The notes beneath the pieces were generated by a model that saw only the letters and a program-made list of their open reading frames with translations, did not search any database and was not told the DNA's origin. The translations under genes and the position numbers were made by a program. Of a stretch of 35,076 bases of DNA, positions 16,197 to 23,310 are shown in pieces. The stretch comes from CAYUCJ01 sp049282265 (GTDB lineage: Bacteria; Desulfobacterota; DSM-4660; Desulfatiglandales; Desulfatiglandaceae): NCBI GenBank assembly GCA_049282265.1, contig JBAPTR010000024.1, positions 1 through 35,076 on the forward strand, in the 5' to 3' direction. Positions within the stretch are counted from its first letter, which is position 1, and every line of letters starts with the position of its first letter.

Positions 16197-17063
16197 TCAT
16201 TTTCGCGCACGTTCCGCGTCATTATAGAGTGGGACGCCGTATTCTTTCTTGCCGTAGTCCCTGAAAATCTTCTGCCCTTTGACGGACTCTATGAACTTCA
16301 GGAACTTTCGGGAGAGGTGATGAGCGGAACCGCGATCTCCGGCACAGGCTATAAGCCCATGGTAGACGTTCACAAGGATCGGATCTCCTTTGAAGAGGAC
16401 AATCAGACTTTTCAGGGCGGCTCGATTTACAATCAGCGTACTCGAATCGGTCATGAAATAGCCATCTTCTCTATCCGCACGCTTGAGCGTCGGGCCCATG
16501 AACTCATGGGTTACGATGTACCACTCTCCTTCCGGCTTCATGCCTGCCATCTTCCATATCTTCATCTCCCTCTTATGCGTGCCTGATCCGTCTCCACGAG
16601 AGAAAAACCTAGCCCTCTTCTTCGCAATCCTGGCGTATGCATCGGCCGCCGACTCAGCCTCATGAATCCCTGCCGGATCCGACTTCGGGCCCACAATATA
16701 AAATTCATTGCCGCCAAGCAGTGTTCTCATGCAGGCCCATCCTTCCTTCACCGCCCTTTTTTCCGCCTGTGGCGCATGCACCAAGATCATGTCCGCCTTT
16801 TCCGCCTTGAGCGCTTCGAGAGCCTTCCCGCTCCCCATCTTTGTCCATTGGATGCGACAGGGCGTTTCCTTGCAGAAGGATTCCGCCAGCGACTTCAAGA
16901 GGCCCAATTCACCGGGACTTCCGGTGGCAACCATGATTGCCGGACCTCCGCGACCATAAACGGCATCAAATTTCAGACAGCCGTTATCGCCTGCGCTCGA
17001 AATCGCTGCAGGGAGGCAGAGGAACACAAGAAAAGCGGAGACAAAGTACCCAATTCTTCTCAT
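16197..17063 (-). CDS. TupA-like tungstate-type oxyanion-binding protein (orphan)
   Basis: 288 residues, exported (signal peptide IGYFVSAFLVFLCLPAAISSAG). The mature part follows the TupA pattern: MVATGSPGELGLLKSL, MGSGKALEALKAEKADMILVHAPQAEKRAV, NEFYIVGPKSDPAG, FFSRGDGSGTHKREMKIWK, GEWYIVTHEFMGPTLKRADREDGYFMTDSSTL. The TupA family presents tungstate to TupBC. The usual TTS(T/Q)D-like ligand region near the N-terminus is altered here (ATGSPGEL), so the ligand may differ. No TupB or TupC gene accompanies it; the neighbour upstream is tonB2. AAGGA precedes the ATG by seven bases. It is the last gene of the long row that begins with the CcsA-like gene. Confidence 0.82.
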   Translation of the reverse strand: MRRIGYFVSAFLVFLCLPAAISSAGDNGCLKFDAVYGRGGPAIMVATGSPGELGLLKSLAESFCKETPCRIQWTKMGSGKALEALKAEKADMILVHAPQAEKRAVKEGWACMRTLLGGNEFYIVGPKSDPAGIHEAESAADAYARIAKKRARFFSRGDGSGTHKREMKIWKMAGMKPEGEWYIVTHEFMGPTLKRADREDGYFMTDSSTLIVNRAALKSLIVLFKGDPILVNVYHGLIACAGDRGSAHHLSRKFLKFIESVKGQKIFRDYGKKEYGVPLYNDAERARK

Positions 17064-17094
17064 GACAGCTTCCTTTCAGAAATGTAAGGATGTC

Positions 17095-17853
17095 TCACCT
17101 TAGCTCGAAAACAATGGCAATCACCAATTTGATTGATTCCTTGAAAAGGGACTTTGGAGGTTTGGGAAAGGGCGCGGCCCCTTTCAGAGCATCCAGGGCG
17201 GCCTCATTGAGGTATCTTGAACGGGATCTCTTGACGATTTCAACGTCCCTGATATTCCCGTCAGAACCGATTACAAACTGAACGGCCACCCGTCCCTCGA
17301 CCCTGCCGGCCCTGGCAGCCTCCGGATATTGCTTGTTCCTTTCAATAGCCTGTCTGACCAACTCGAAGTAGCCGTCCCGCGTGGCAACCGGTGCGGACGG
17401 TCCGGCGATCGGCGCCGCCGCCGTTGGTCCCGCCACTGGTTCCGCGATTGAATCCGGGCGCCATGCGGCAATGGATGGGGTAGATACATCCGGCACTGCC
17501 GGTACACTGATTTTTTCTACCGGTCCAGTGGAGAGTACGGACGCCGCCGGCTCGATCCGAGGGGGTTTCAGGGATGGGATCGGTCTTTCGGTCGCCTTCG
17601 GTGGTTCTGCCTCCTTGAGCAGTGGCGGCATGTTGAGCCTGCGAGGCGGTCTGGGGATGCTCCTTCCAACCGGCCTGGAAACGTCCCGCAGGGTTAACTC
17701 GATACTCGTAAGTGCGTCCGAACGATAGACCTCGGCGATGCGAATGAGAAGGAGTATGTGTACCCCCACAGAAAGGACGATCAATCCGCCCAATAACCAG
17801 TTTCTATCTTTCCGGGGAATGGATCGCAAAGGAGCCCCGTTCAATGTTTTCAA
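17095..17853 (-). CDS. tonB: TonB-family energy transducer (set 2)
   Basis: 252 residues from TTG 17853, which has AAGGA eight bases upstream inside the exbD remnant. There is a 20-residue cytoplasmic tail, a membrane helix (NWLLGGLIVLSVGVHILLLI), a Pro-rich spacer rich in Pro/Ala/Thr, and a C-terminal TonB domain (AIERNKQYPEAARAGRVEGRVAVQFVIG...EAALDALKGAAPFPKPP). It is clearly paralogous to the TonB at 13899-14576 (shared NWLL.GLIV.SVG, DALTSIELTL, RSIPRPPRR). Its own exbB and exbD are reduced to a remnant directly upstream, so it would need motor proteins from another set. Downstream lies the tupA-like gene (31 bases). Confidence 0.9.
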   Translation of the reverse strand: MKTLNGAPLRSIPRKDRNWLLGGLIVLSVGVHILLLIRIAEVYRSDALTSIELTLRDVSRPVGRSIPRPPRRLNMPPLLKEAEPPKATERPIPSLKPPRIEPAASVLSTGPVEKISVPAVPDVSTPSIAAWRPDSIAEPVAGPTAAAPIAGPSAPVATRDGYFELVRQAIERNKQYPEAARAGRVEGRVAVQFVIGSDGNIRDVEIVKRSRSRYLNEAALDALKGAAPFPKPPKSLFKESIKLVIAIVFELR

Positions 17854-17854
17854 A

Positions 17855-18011
17855 TCAGAAGTCCTTCTCAGTAGCCAGGCAGAGCCGCCCTGCCGCTGAA
17901 CCGCGCTCTCGAAAAGCGGATAAGCCTTTCAAGGAAAATGGCGAGTGCGAGCACTGAGCAGAAAAGAATGGGCAGCACCAGGATGCCCCCTTTTGACAGA
18001 AATTCAATCAG
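17855..18011 (-). pseudogene. exbB-exbD fusion scar: start of exbB joined to the end of exbD
   Basis: Reading on from 18011 in one frame gives LIEFLSKGGILVLPILFCSV and LALAIFLERLIRFSRARF, a near copy of the first about 37 residues of the ExbB at 15074-15682. The frame ends at TGA 17868-17870 without the other two helices. In another frame, 17893-17855 encodes AGRLCLATEKDF plus stop, matching the last residues of ExbD (AARLCLATEKRL). The middle and end of exbB and most of exbD are therefore missing, as after one internal deletion of about 1 kb. The exbB start codon position reads CTG just after GGGAGG. Confidence 0.85.
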
Positions 18012-18053
18012 ATTGCCTCCCGACCTTTATGCTGCCGCAACAGCGGCGCAAGT

Positions 18054-19829
18054 TTACTTCGATCCATTTTGCCCCACCGTCTCCACGAGATCCTCTTTTC
18101 CATCAAAATCGATGTCCTTTGACCGCTTGACAAGAACCTCGGCACCGTCATACTCCTCCCAGATGTCGGGCCTGCCGTCGCCATTGGTGTCTTCCTCCAC
18201 ACGCGTCAGTTTCCCTTTCTTGTAGAAGTACCAGATCTCAGGACGGCCATCCCCATCCTTGTCCCTTTCCGCTCGGACAGCCTCCCCGGTTTCATTGAAG
18301 AACCAGGTCATATCCATATGATCTTCTGCATCACCACGTTCCTGACTTTTGATCAATTTTCCATGCTTGTTGAAATATTGCCGCCGGTCGATCACTCCAT
18401 TGCTGTCTTCATCGATCTCCTTCAGCCTCAGAACGCCCCCCTGGTAACAGTAACGCGCTTCAGGACGGCCGTCCCCATCTCTATCCTGTTCCACGAGGAC
18501 GGACCAAGGAGCCTTATCAAACCATTCCGTCGTCTCGAAGCGACCATCATGATCCAAATCTCTCATCAGTTTTTCCTTCTTGCCATCTCTGTAGAAGACC
18601 TTGAGACTTACTTTCCCTTTTCCTTCCTCGTCTCTCTCGACCCTGGCAAGTTTCCCATCCCGGTAATATTCCCAGGTATCTACTCGTCCATCCAGGTCTG
18701 CATCGATCTGCGCCTTCACTTTTTCGCCCTTGTCGTTGAAATCGATCAACACATCCGGCTTTTTGTCCGCATTGGTATCCTGCGTCTGAAGATAAGGTTT
18801 TCCCTTCTTGAAAAAGGTCGCCGTTTCTCTGAATCCGTCGCCGTCCCCGTCATATTCAATCCTGGCCGGCTGCCCATTCCGGAAAGTCCTGATTCGGTCT
18901 ATCCGGCCACTGAATCGGGTGTCCTCGTCTATTCTGGCTGGCCGGCCGGCCTCATCGAAATAGATGAAACGATCATTCTTGCCGTCAAAGTTCGTGTCGC
19001 ACTCCCGGTAGAACGGCTTTCCGTCCTTAAAATGGATAGTCAGATCAAATCGACCGTCCTTGTTTGTGTCTTGTTGTTGTTCAACGGGCTTGCTCTTTTT
19101 GAACCGGGTGACAATCTCCGGACGGCCGTCATGATCTTCATCTTTCCGCTCTTCCAAGATGAAACCGTTCCGGTAGGTTCGGGAGGTCTCCATCTCGCCG
19201 TCGCTGTCCAGATCGTGCCAGCTCTCCCGGGGAAAGCCGTCTGCTCCGTAAGTGATGATTGTCTCGGGTCTGCCGTCTCCATTACCGTCAACCCACCTTT
19301 CTATGGGTTTTCCATCTCGATAGGACAGCCTCACGTTCGCCTTTCCGTCACCATCGGTGTCTCTTTCCAAGGAGATCAGCTTTCCATCTTTGTAGAAGTA
19401 GGTGACGTCGAAGGATCCCTTCTCCTTTGAATCTTTCACGATTTTCAAATAGCGTTCCTGCTCATCAAAATAAACGATCTGGATTATGCGGCCTGTCTCG
19501 ACGGATTTCCTCTCCTGCCTGACACTTTTTCCTCCCTGAAAGTAGTCGCAGGTGTCCGTTTTTCCATCTCCATTTGTATCCCTTTCAATCCTGACGACCT
19601 GCCCGTTTTCATAATACTGAAACCGGTCAATAATCCCGTCGGCGTTGCTGTCTATCTCCAGCTTTTGGATCTTGCCGTCTTTGGCGACATGAGCGATCTG
19701 ATCGATCTTGCCGTCCTGGTTCGTATCCCTTTCGATTACCCTTTCTGCTGCGCGGACGGAACGGCCGGGCAGCCAGATCAGCGCCGAGATGGTCAATAGC
19801 ATACCGAAAATAAATTGTCTCTTTTTCAT
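18054..19829 (-). CDS. Exported DxDxDG-repeat (EF-hand/dockerin-like calcium-binding loop) protein
   Basis: 591 residues. The start is at MKKRQFIFGMLLTISALIWL; the frame extends 42 codons further but without a signal. A signal peptide ends near RAAERV. The rest is about 23 tandem units of some 24 residues. Each has a Ca-binding-type loop (DTNGDGKTD, DGNGDGRPE, DRDGDGRPE) followed by a short aromatic beta strand and a Gly-turn (YFYKDGKLISLER). Several units are degenerate (for example KSVETGRII, RGDAEDHMD). The loops match the D-x-D-x-D-G core of EF-hand/thrombospondin type 3 loops. The product is probably periplasmic or surface-bound and metal-binding; its role in the operon is unknown. It lies between the APC permease (28 bases) and the exbBD remnant (42 bases). 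Confidence 0.85.
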   Translation of the reverse strand: MKKRQFIFGMLLTISALIWLPGRSVRAAERVIERDTNQDGKIDQIAHVAKDGKIQKLEIDSNADGIIDRFQYYENGQVVRIERDTNGDGKTDTCDYFQGGKSVRQERKSVETGRIIQIVYFDEQERYLKIVKDSKEKGSFDVTYFYKDGKLISLERDTDGDGKANVRLSYRDGKPIERWVDGNGDGRPETIITYGADGFPRESWHDLDSDGEMETSRTYRNGFILEERKDEDHDGRPEIVTRFKKSKPVEQQQDTNKDGRFDLTIHFKDGKPFYRECDTNFDGKNDRFIYFDEAGRPARIDEDTRFSGRIDRIRTFRNGQPARIEYDGDGDGFRETATFFKKGKPYLQTQDTNADKKPDVLIDFNDKGEKVKAQIDADLDGRVDTWEYYRDGKLARVERDEEGKGKVSLKVFYRDGKKEKLMRDLDHDGRFETTEWFDKAPWSVLVEQDRDGDGRPEARYCYQGGVLRLKEIDEDSNGVIDRRQYFNKHGKLIKSQERGDAEDHMDMTWFFNETGEAVRAERDKDGDGRPEIWYFYKKGKLTRVEEDTNGDGRPDIWEEYDGAEVLVKRSKDIDFDGKEDLVETVGQNGSK

Positions 19830-19857
19830 GGTAGAAGAGGCCCTAATCCTTTTGACT

Positions 19858-21285
19858 CTATACGCCGGAAAAATCTTCTTCGAGACCAATGCGCTTGCGG
19901 GCGGATCGGTTGAAGAAAAAGAAGATTGAAAGGCCTGCCAAGATTGTTCCGCCACCGTACAGGAAGACGATCGGATTGCTTCGAAGAGAAAAGATAATGA
20001 TCCAAAGATTGCCCAGCATGAAAAGAACCGGTGTCACTGGATACCCGAAGGTCCGGTAGGAACGTGGATAATGGGGATACCTGTAGCGCAGGACCACCAG
20101 GCCCAGAACCGTCAACATGGCGAAAAGGGATAGAGTAAAACCGATATACAGGAGGAGCTTGTCAAAGGCCGACGTGATGACCATGAGTACGGCTATGGCG
20201 GCCTGCAGGAAGATGGAGCGTCCCGGAGTCGCCGGGCGGTTGCCGACTTTTGCGAACCAGCTGAAAAACGTCCCATCCTTTGCCATGGCGTAATAGACCC
20301 GAGGTCCAGCCATGATCATGGCACTGATGACGGACAGGAGACACGCGGTTATGGCCATTGAGAAAGCGTTTCCCGCAGAGCCTCCGAACAGGGAGACGGC
20401 CGATTTTGTTCCGACGTCCAAAAGGCCGCTCATTTCTTCCACGGGGAGGGCGTAGATAAAGACTACATTCAGGAGGAGATAGAGGAGCATCACTAAAAGG
20501 GTGCCGTGCAAAAGGGATCGAGGGATGTTCCGTGCAGGATCTCTGATTTCGGCTCCCAGGTAAGCGGCGGCGTTCCAGCCACTGTAAGCAAAGGACACAA
20601 AGATCAGGGAGGTGGCGAACGGTCCAGAAAAGATTAGGCCGGTGGGTAACGGGGAAGAAAAGTGAGCCGTGCTGCCTTTGCCGAAAGTCAGTCCCCCTGC
20701 GATAAACGCGAGAATGGCACCCACCTTGATGATCGTCAGCAGATTCTGGACGCGGCTGCCGAAATGGAGACCTCTCCAGTGAACCAGCGAGAAAAGGACA
20801 ATGACCGTGATAGCCGCGAGGTTCAGGGGAGAAAGCGTTACCGGGCCGGCTTTCCAAAGGAACAGGGAAGTCCATCCTTGGGCGCCGGCCGGCAGGCTGT
20901 GGAAGAAGTACGTGGAAAAGGCCATTGCAGCGGCCGCTGTGGGGGCTGAGAACCCGACGATGAGCGAGATCCAGCCCGAGAGAAATCCCATGAGCCGCCC
21001 CAGGCTCTCCCGCAGGAAGACATAATCTCCCCCTGCCCTGGGGAACATGGCCCCAAGCTCTCCATAGCAAAATGCCCCCGAAAGGGCCAGGATGCCGCCC
21101 GCAAACCAGCAGAGCAGCATGGCCTGCGGGCTTTGAAGAGACGACATGATAAACCCAGAGGTCGTGAAAATCCCGGTGCCGATCATGCTGGCAATTACAA
21201 GGATCGTTGCGGAGCCCAGACCCATATCCCTTTTGAGCTCCGCTCGACCGACCGGAACCTGCGCTGTCCTGGCGTTCCGGATCAT
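19858..21285 (-). CDS. APC-superfamily amino-acid/polyamine permease
   Basis: 475 residues with about 12 membrane helices. The first helix has the APC signature with a broken helix (VIASMIGTGIFTTSGFIMSS). FCYGELGAMFPRAGGDYVFLRES is the conserved second-helix region, and FSYSGWNAAAYLGAEIRDP-like sequence (here FAYSGWNAAAYLGAEIRDPA) is the helix-6 region. These are proton- or exchange-driven carriers of amino acids and related small molecules. GAGG sits eight bases before the ATG, and the gene begins 13 bases after the stop of the exported methylase fusion, so it is almost surely co-translated. The substrate is unknown. Supplying or removing a small molecule needed by the exported methylase is one possibility. 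Confidence 0.9.
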   Translation of the reverse strand: MIRNARTAQVPVGRAELKRDMGLGSATILVIASMIGTGIFTTSGFIMSSLQSPQAMLLCWFAGGILALSGAFCYGELGAMFPRAGGDYVFLRESLGRLMGFLSGWISLIVGFSAPTAAAAMAFSTYFFHSLPAGAQGWTSLFLWKAGPVTLSPLNLAAITVIVLFSLVHWRGLHFGSRVQNLLTIIKVGAILAFIAGGLTFGKGSTAHFSSPLPTGLIFSGPFATSLIFVSFAYSGWNAAAYLGAEIRDPARNIPRSLLHGTLLVMLLYLLLNVVFIYALPVEEMSGLLDVGTKSAVSLFGGSAGNAFSMAITACLLSVISAMIMAGPRVYYAMAKDGTFFSWFAKVGNRPATPGRSIFLQAAIAVLMVITSAFDKLLLYIGFTLSLFAMLTVLGLVVLRYRYPHYPRSYRTFGYPVTPVLFMLGNLWIIIFSLRSNPIVFLYGGGTILAGLSIFFFFNRSARKRIGLEEDFSGV

Positions 21286-21298
21286 ATGGAACCTCGAC

Positions 21299-23083
21299 CT
21301 ACTCGCAATCCTCCCCCTCCCTTACTGCAAGACAGGGTCCGATATAGATCAGGCCGAGAAATTTCTCCGGGTACTCGTCAGCAGCCTTTTGGACTCCCCC
21401 GAGCGTGGTTTGGATCACGTGCTCGCTTGAAGAATACCCGGCCTTGTAAACGAGAGATGCCGGAGTATTTTCATTGTAATATTTCCTGAACAGGGGAACC
21501 AGGTTCGGTAGGTCCTTCAGGCCCATGAAGATACAGATCGTTTGACCTTCTTCTGCCAGGGACTTGAGCAGAGGCATGTTTTTCTTTATTTCCCGCGGTG
21601 TAGTCAGGATAATGGATCCATTGCAGTCGATCCGGCTTCCCAGCAAGGCGTTCGCTACGTTGAAGGAACTCAGCCCGGGAACAATTTCAAGAGTATCCCC
21701 TTTGAAAAACTCTCTTGCCCAGCTCCATCCGCTCCATATGGTAGGGTCGCCGTAGTCGAGGATGGCGACATTCATGCCTTCCTGCAGTCTTTTTTTGATG
21801 ATTCCTGCTGCACGGACCTGCCTTTCCCTCGTCAACTTCTTCAGAGCCTCCTGAGAAAGCTCGGGGTGCTTCTTTCTCAAGACAGGAGGAGCGAACTCAT
21901 AAAGATCGAACAGGACCGATTTGTCGCCCATGTACCTGGCGAAGCGTTTCCGTATATCGGGGGGGCATACATAGGCATCTGCTCCGGCCATACGGGAGAC
22001 CGCCTCCAGGCTGATCAAACTTGTGTCCCCGCAACCCACTCCGATAACGGAGACCTTCGGCCGCGTCTTGAGGGAGAGAATTTCCACTTTTTCCGCCGCC
22101 TTGACATCTCGATCAGCCATGAGATCGTCTGGAGGTATGAGAAAAAATTTGCCTCCCTGCTTCAAGGGCTTGCCTGCCATCTTGTCAGCCAGGATGATGC
22201 GGTCTCCTAAGGCGTCCAGAAACACTTCCCCATAGGAAAAAAGTGAACGGTACCCGTCAGGGGCCGATATCAAAAAGACCTCGCTCAGGTCGCGCTTTAC
22301 CCCTGCTTCTTCGAGCAGCCCTTTGAAAGAAACGCCTTCGAAAACGTTTATCCCGTGATATCCCTTGCCCTGCCCCAGGTGTTTGACCCGCAGGGCCTGC
22401 CGGGGCCGGCCGGACAGATCTCGCAGCACCGTTGTCTTCACATTCCTGCCCGTGATGGTACATTCAGGTGAAAACAATTCTTTCATCTTTCGCGTAGGCT
22501 TGCCGGGACGCAGGTCGAGGACTTGGATGGTGGAAACGTCCTCCAAACAACGATCCGCGTACGCGTCCCCCGCGACAACCAGCTTCGGAAATCCGATCTT
22601 CCGATTCAGCTGATCCAGCCGCGGCTCATACTCCTCCGGCGTGTGACAGGCTTTGCAGTCGTGATGCGGCATGATCGGCCGGGCCGATGTGGCCAGGATG
22701 ATCCTCGCCGGGTTCTTGAAGAAGATCTCTCCCCATGAGAGGGCCACCTGTTTTCCTTCCCGATTTTTGACGCGGACGGCCATGTCCACTTGTTTCGAAA
22801 AGGCTGTCTCCTCCTTTTGCACGAATGCCGTCTCCAGCAACGTCCTGAGGGGGATGCCCGTGTAGTAAAAAACTCCCTGGTAGGAGCCGTCTTCCATGAC
22901 CCCGTTCAGTTGAACGGTGACGGACTGATACCTCTCCAGATCCGTTAGGGCGAGATTCAAAGGCTGTTTCACGCACCCGGTAACGCTCACAAGGGCCGGT
23001 TGAGCTGCGTGAGTGTTTACCGTCCCCAACAGAACCAGGAGAAGAGCGGCCAGAATGTGCGTCTTCTTGATCTTTCTTTTCAT
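21299..23083 (-). CDS. Exported fusion: two sulfite-oxidase-fold domains, a CXXCH motif and a tetrapyrrole methylase
   Basis: 594 residues from the ATG preceded by GAGGT. The signal peptide is MKRKIKKTHILAALLLVLLG to about THAAQ. Domain 1 (about 28-195) resembles the molybdopterin-binding fold of sulfite oxidases (VTGCVKQPLNLALTDLERY, YYTGIPLRTLLE) but lacks the Cys expected to bind molybdenum before YTGIPL. CKACH at 143-147 fits a heme c site. Domain 2 (about 195-335) repeats the fold (FEGVSFKGLLEEAG). Domain 3 (about 340-594) is a complete S-adenosylmethionine-dependent methylase of the precorrin/CbiF type: VIGVGCGDTSLISLEAV, ILDYGDPTIWSGWSWA, VYKAGYSSSEHVIQTTLGGV. Methylation of a tetrapyrrole outside the cytoplasm would need exported methyl donor, so the domain may only bind. 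It follows a TonB receptor and precedes an APC permease. Confidence 0.88.
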   Translation of the reverse strand: MKRKIKKTHILAALLLVLLGTVNTHAAQPALVSVTGCVKQPLNLALTDLERYQSVTVQLNGVMEDGSYQGVFYYTGIPLRTLLETAFVQKEETAFSKQVDMAVRVKNREGKQVALSWGEIFFKNPARIILATSARPIMPHHDCKACHTPEEYEPRLDQLNRKIGFPKLVVAGDAYADRCLEDVSTIQVLDLRPGKPTRKMKELFSPECTITGRNVKTTVLRDLSGRPRQALRVKHLGQGKGYHGINVFEGVSFKGLLEEAGVKRDLSEVFLISAPDGYRSLFSYGEVFLDALGDRIILADKMAGKPLKQGGKFFLIPPDDLMADRDVKAAEKVEILSLKTRPKVSVIGVGCGDTSLISLEAVSRMAGADAYVCPPDIRKRFARYMGDKSVLFDLYEFAPPVLRKKHPELSQEALKKLTRERQVRAAGIIKKRLQEGMNVAILDYGDPTIWSGWSWAREFFKGDTLEIVPGLSSFNVANALLGSRIDCNGSIILTTPREIKKNMPLLKSLAEEGQTICIFMGLKDLPNLVPLFRKYYNENTPASLVYKAGYSSSEHVIQTTLGGVQKAADEYPEKFLGLIYIGPCLAVREGEDCE

Positions 23084-23158
23084 GTTTGACCTCGACAACA
23101 AGTGCATTCTCCTAAATGTTTTGATTCGCAATTACACCAACGTATTGAGACCTCGCGA

Positions 23159-23188
23159 GCAGGGAAAGGGGATATCCCCTTTCCCTGC
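23159..23188. repeat. 30-bp perfect palindrome between the receptor and fusion genes
   Basis: GCAGGGAAAGGGGAT is followed directly by its reverse complement. The minus strand shows no T-run after it, so it is more likely an mRNA-stabilising stem or processing site than a terminator. It lies 76 bases before the fusion start in the 227-base gap after the receptor, the only large gap in the row from 26.9 to 16.2 kb. Confidence 0.7.
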
Positions 23189-23310
23189 CTTCCCGGAAAG
23201 CCACATTTTTGGCAGCATGAAAATACGTCAGCGTATTTACGAATCGATGGACAAAGTGATCTGACATTCTTTCCTCTCTCTACGAGGAGACTTATCGGCA
23301 GTGGACTTTT

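Noticed and set aside
18318..19430. Plus-strand 370-codon open frame
   Set aside because: It is antisense to the DxDxDG-repeat gene. The repeating codons there keep the opposite frame open; it has no signal or family features.
18054..19829. Possible CRISPR or DNA repeat array
   Set aside because: The periodicity of about 72 bases is due to the protein repeat; the DNA units are strongly diverged and in frame.
21299..23083. True molybdoenzyme (sulfite oxidase or YedY-type)
   Set aside because: The Cys that ligates molybdenum in the family is not at the expected place in either domain, so only the fold is claimed.
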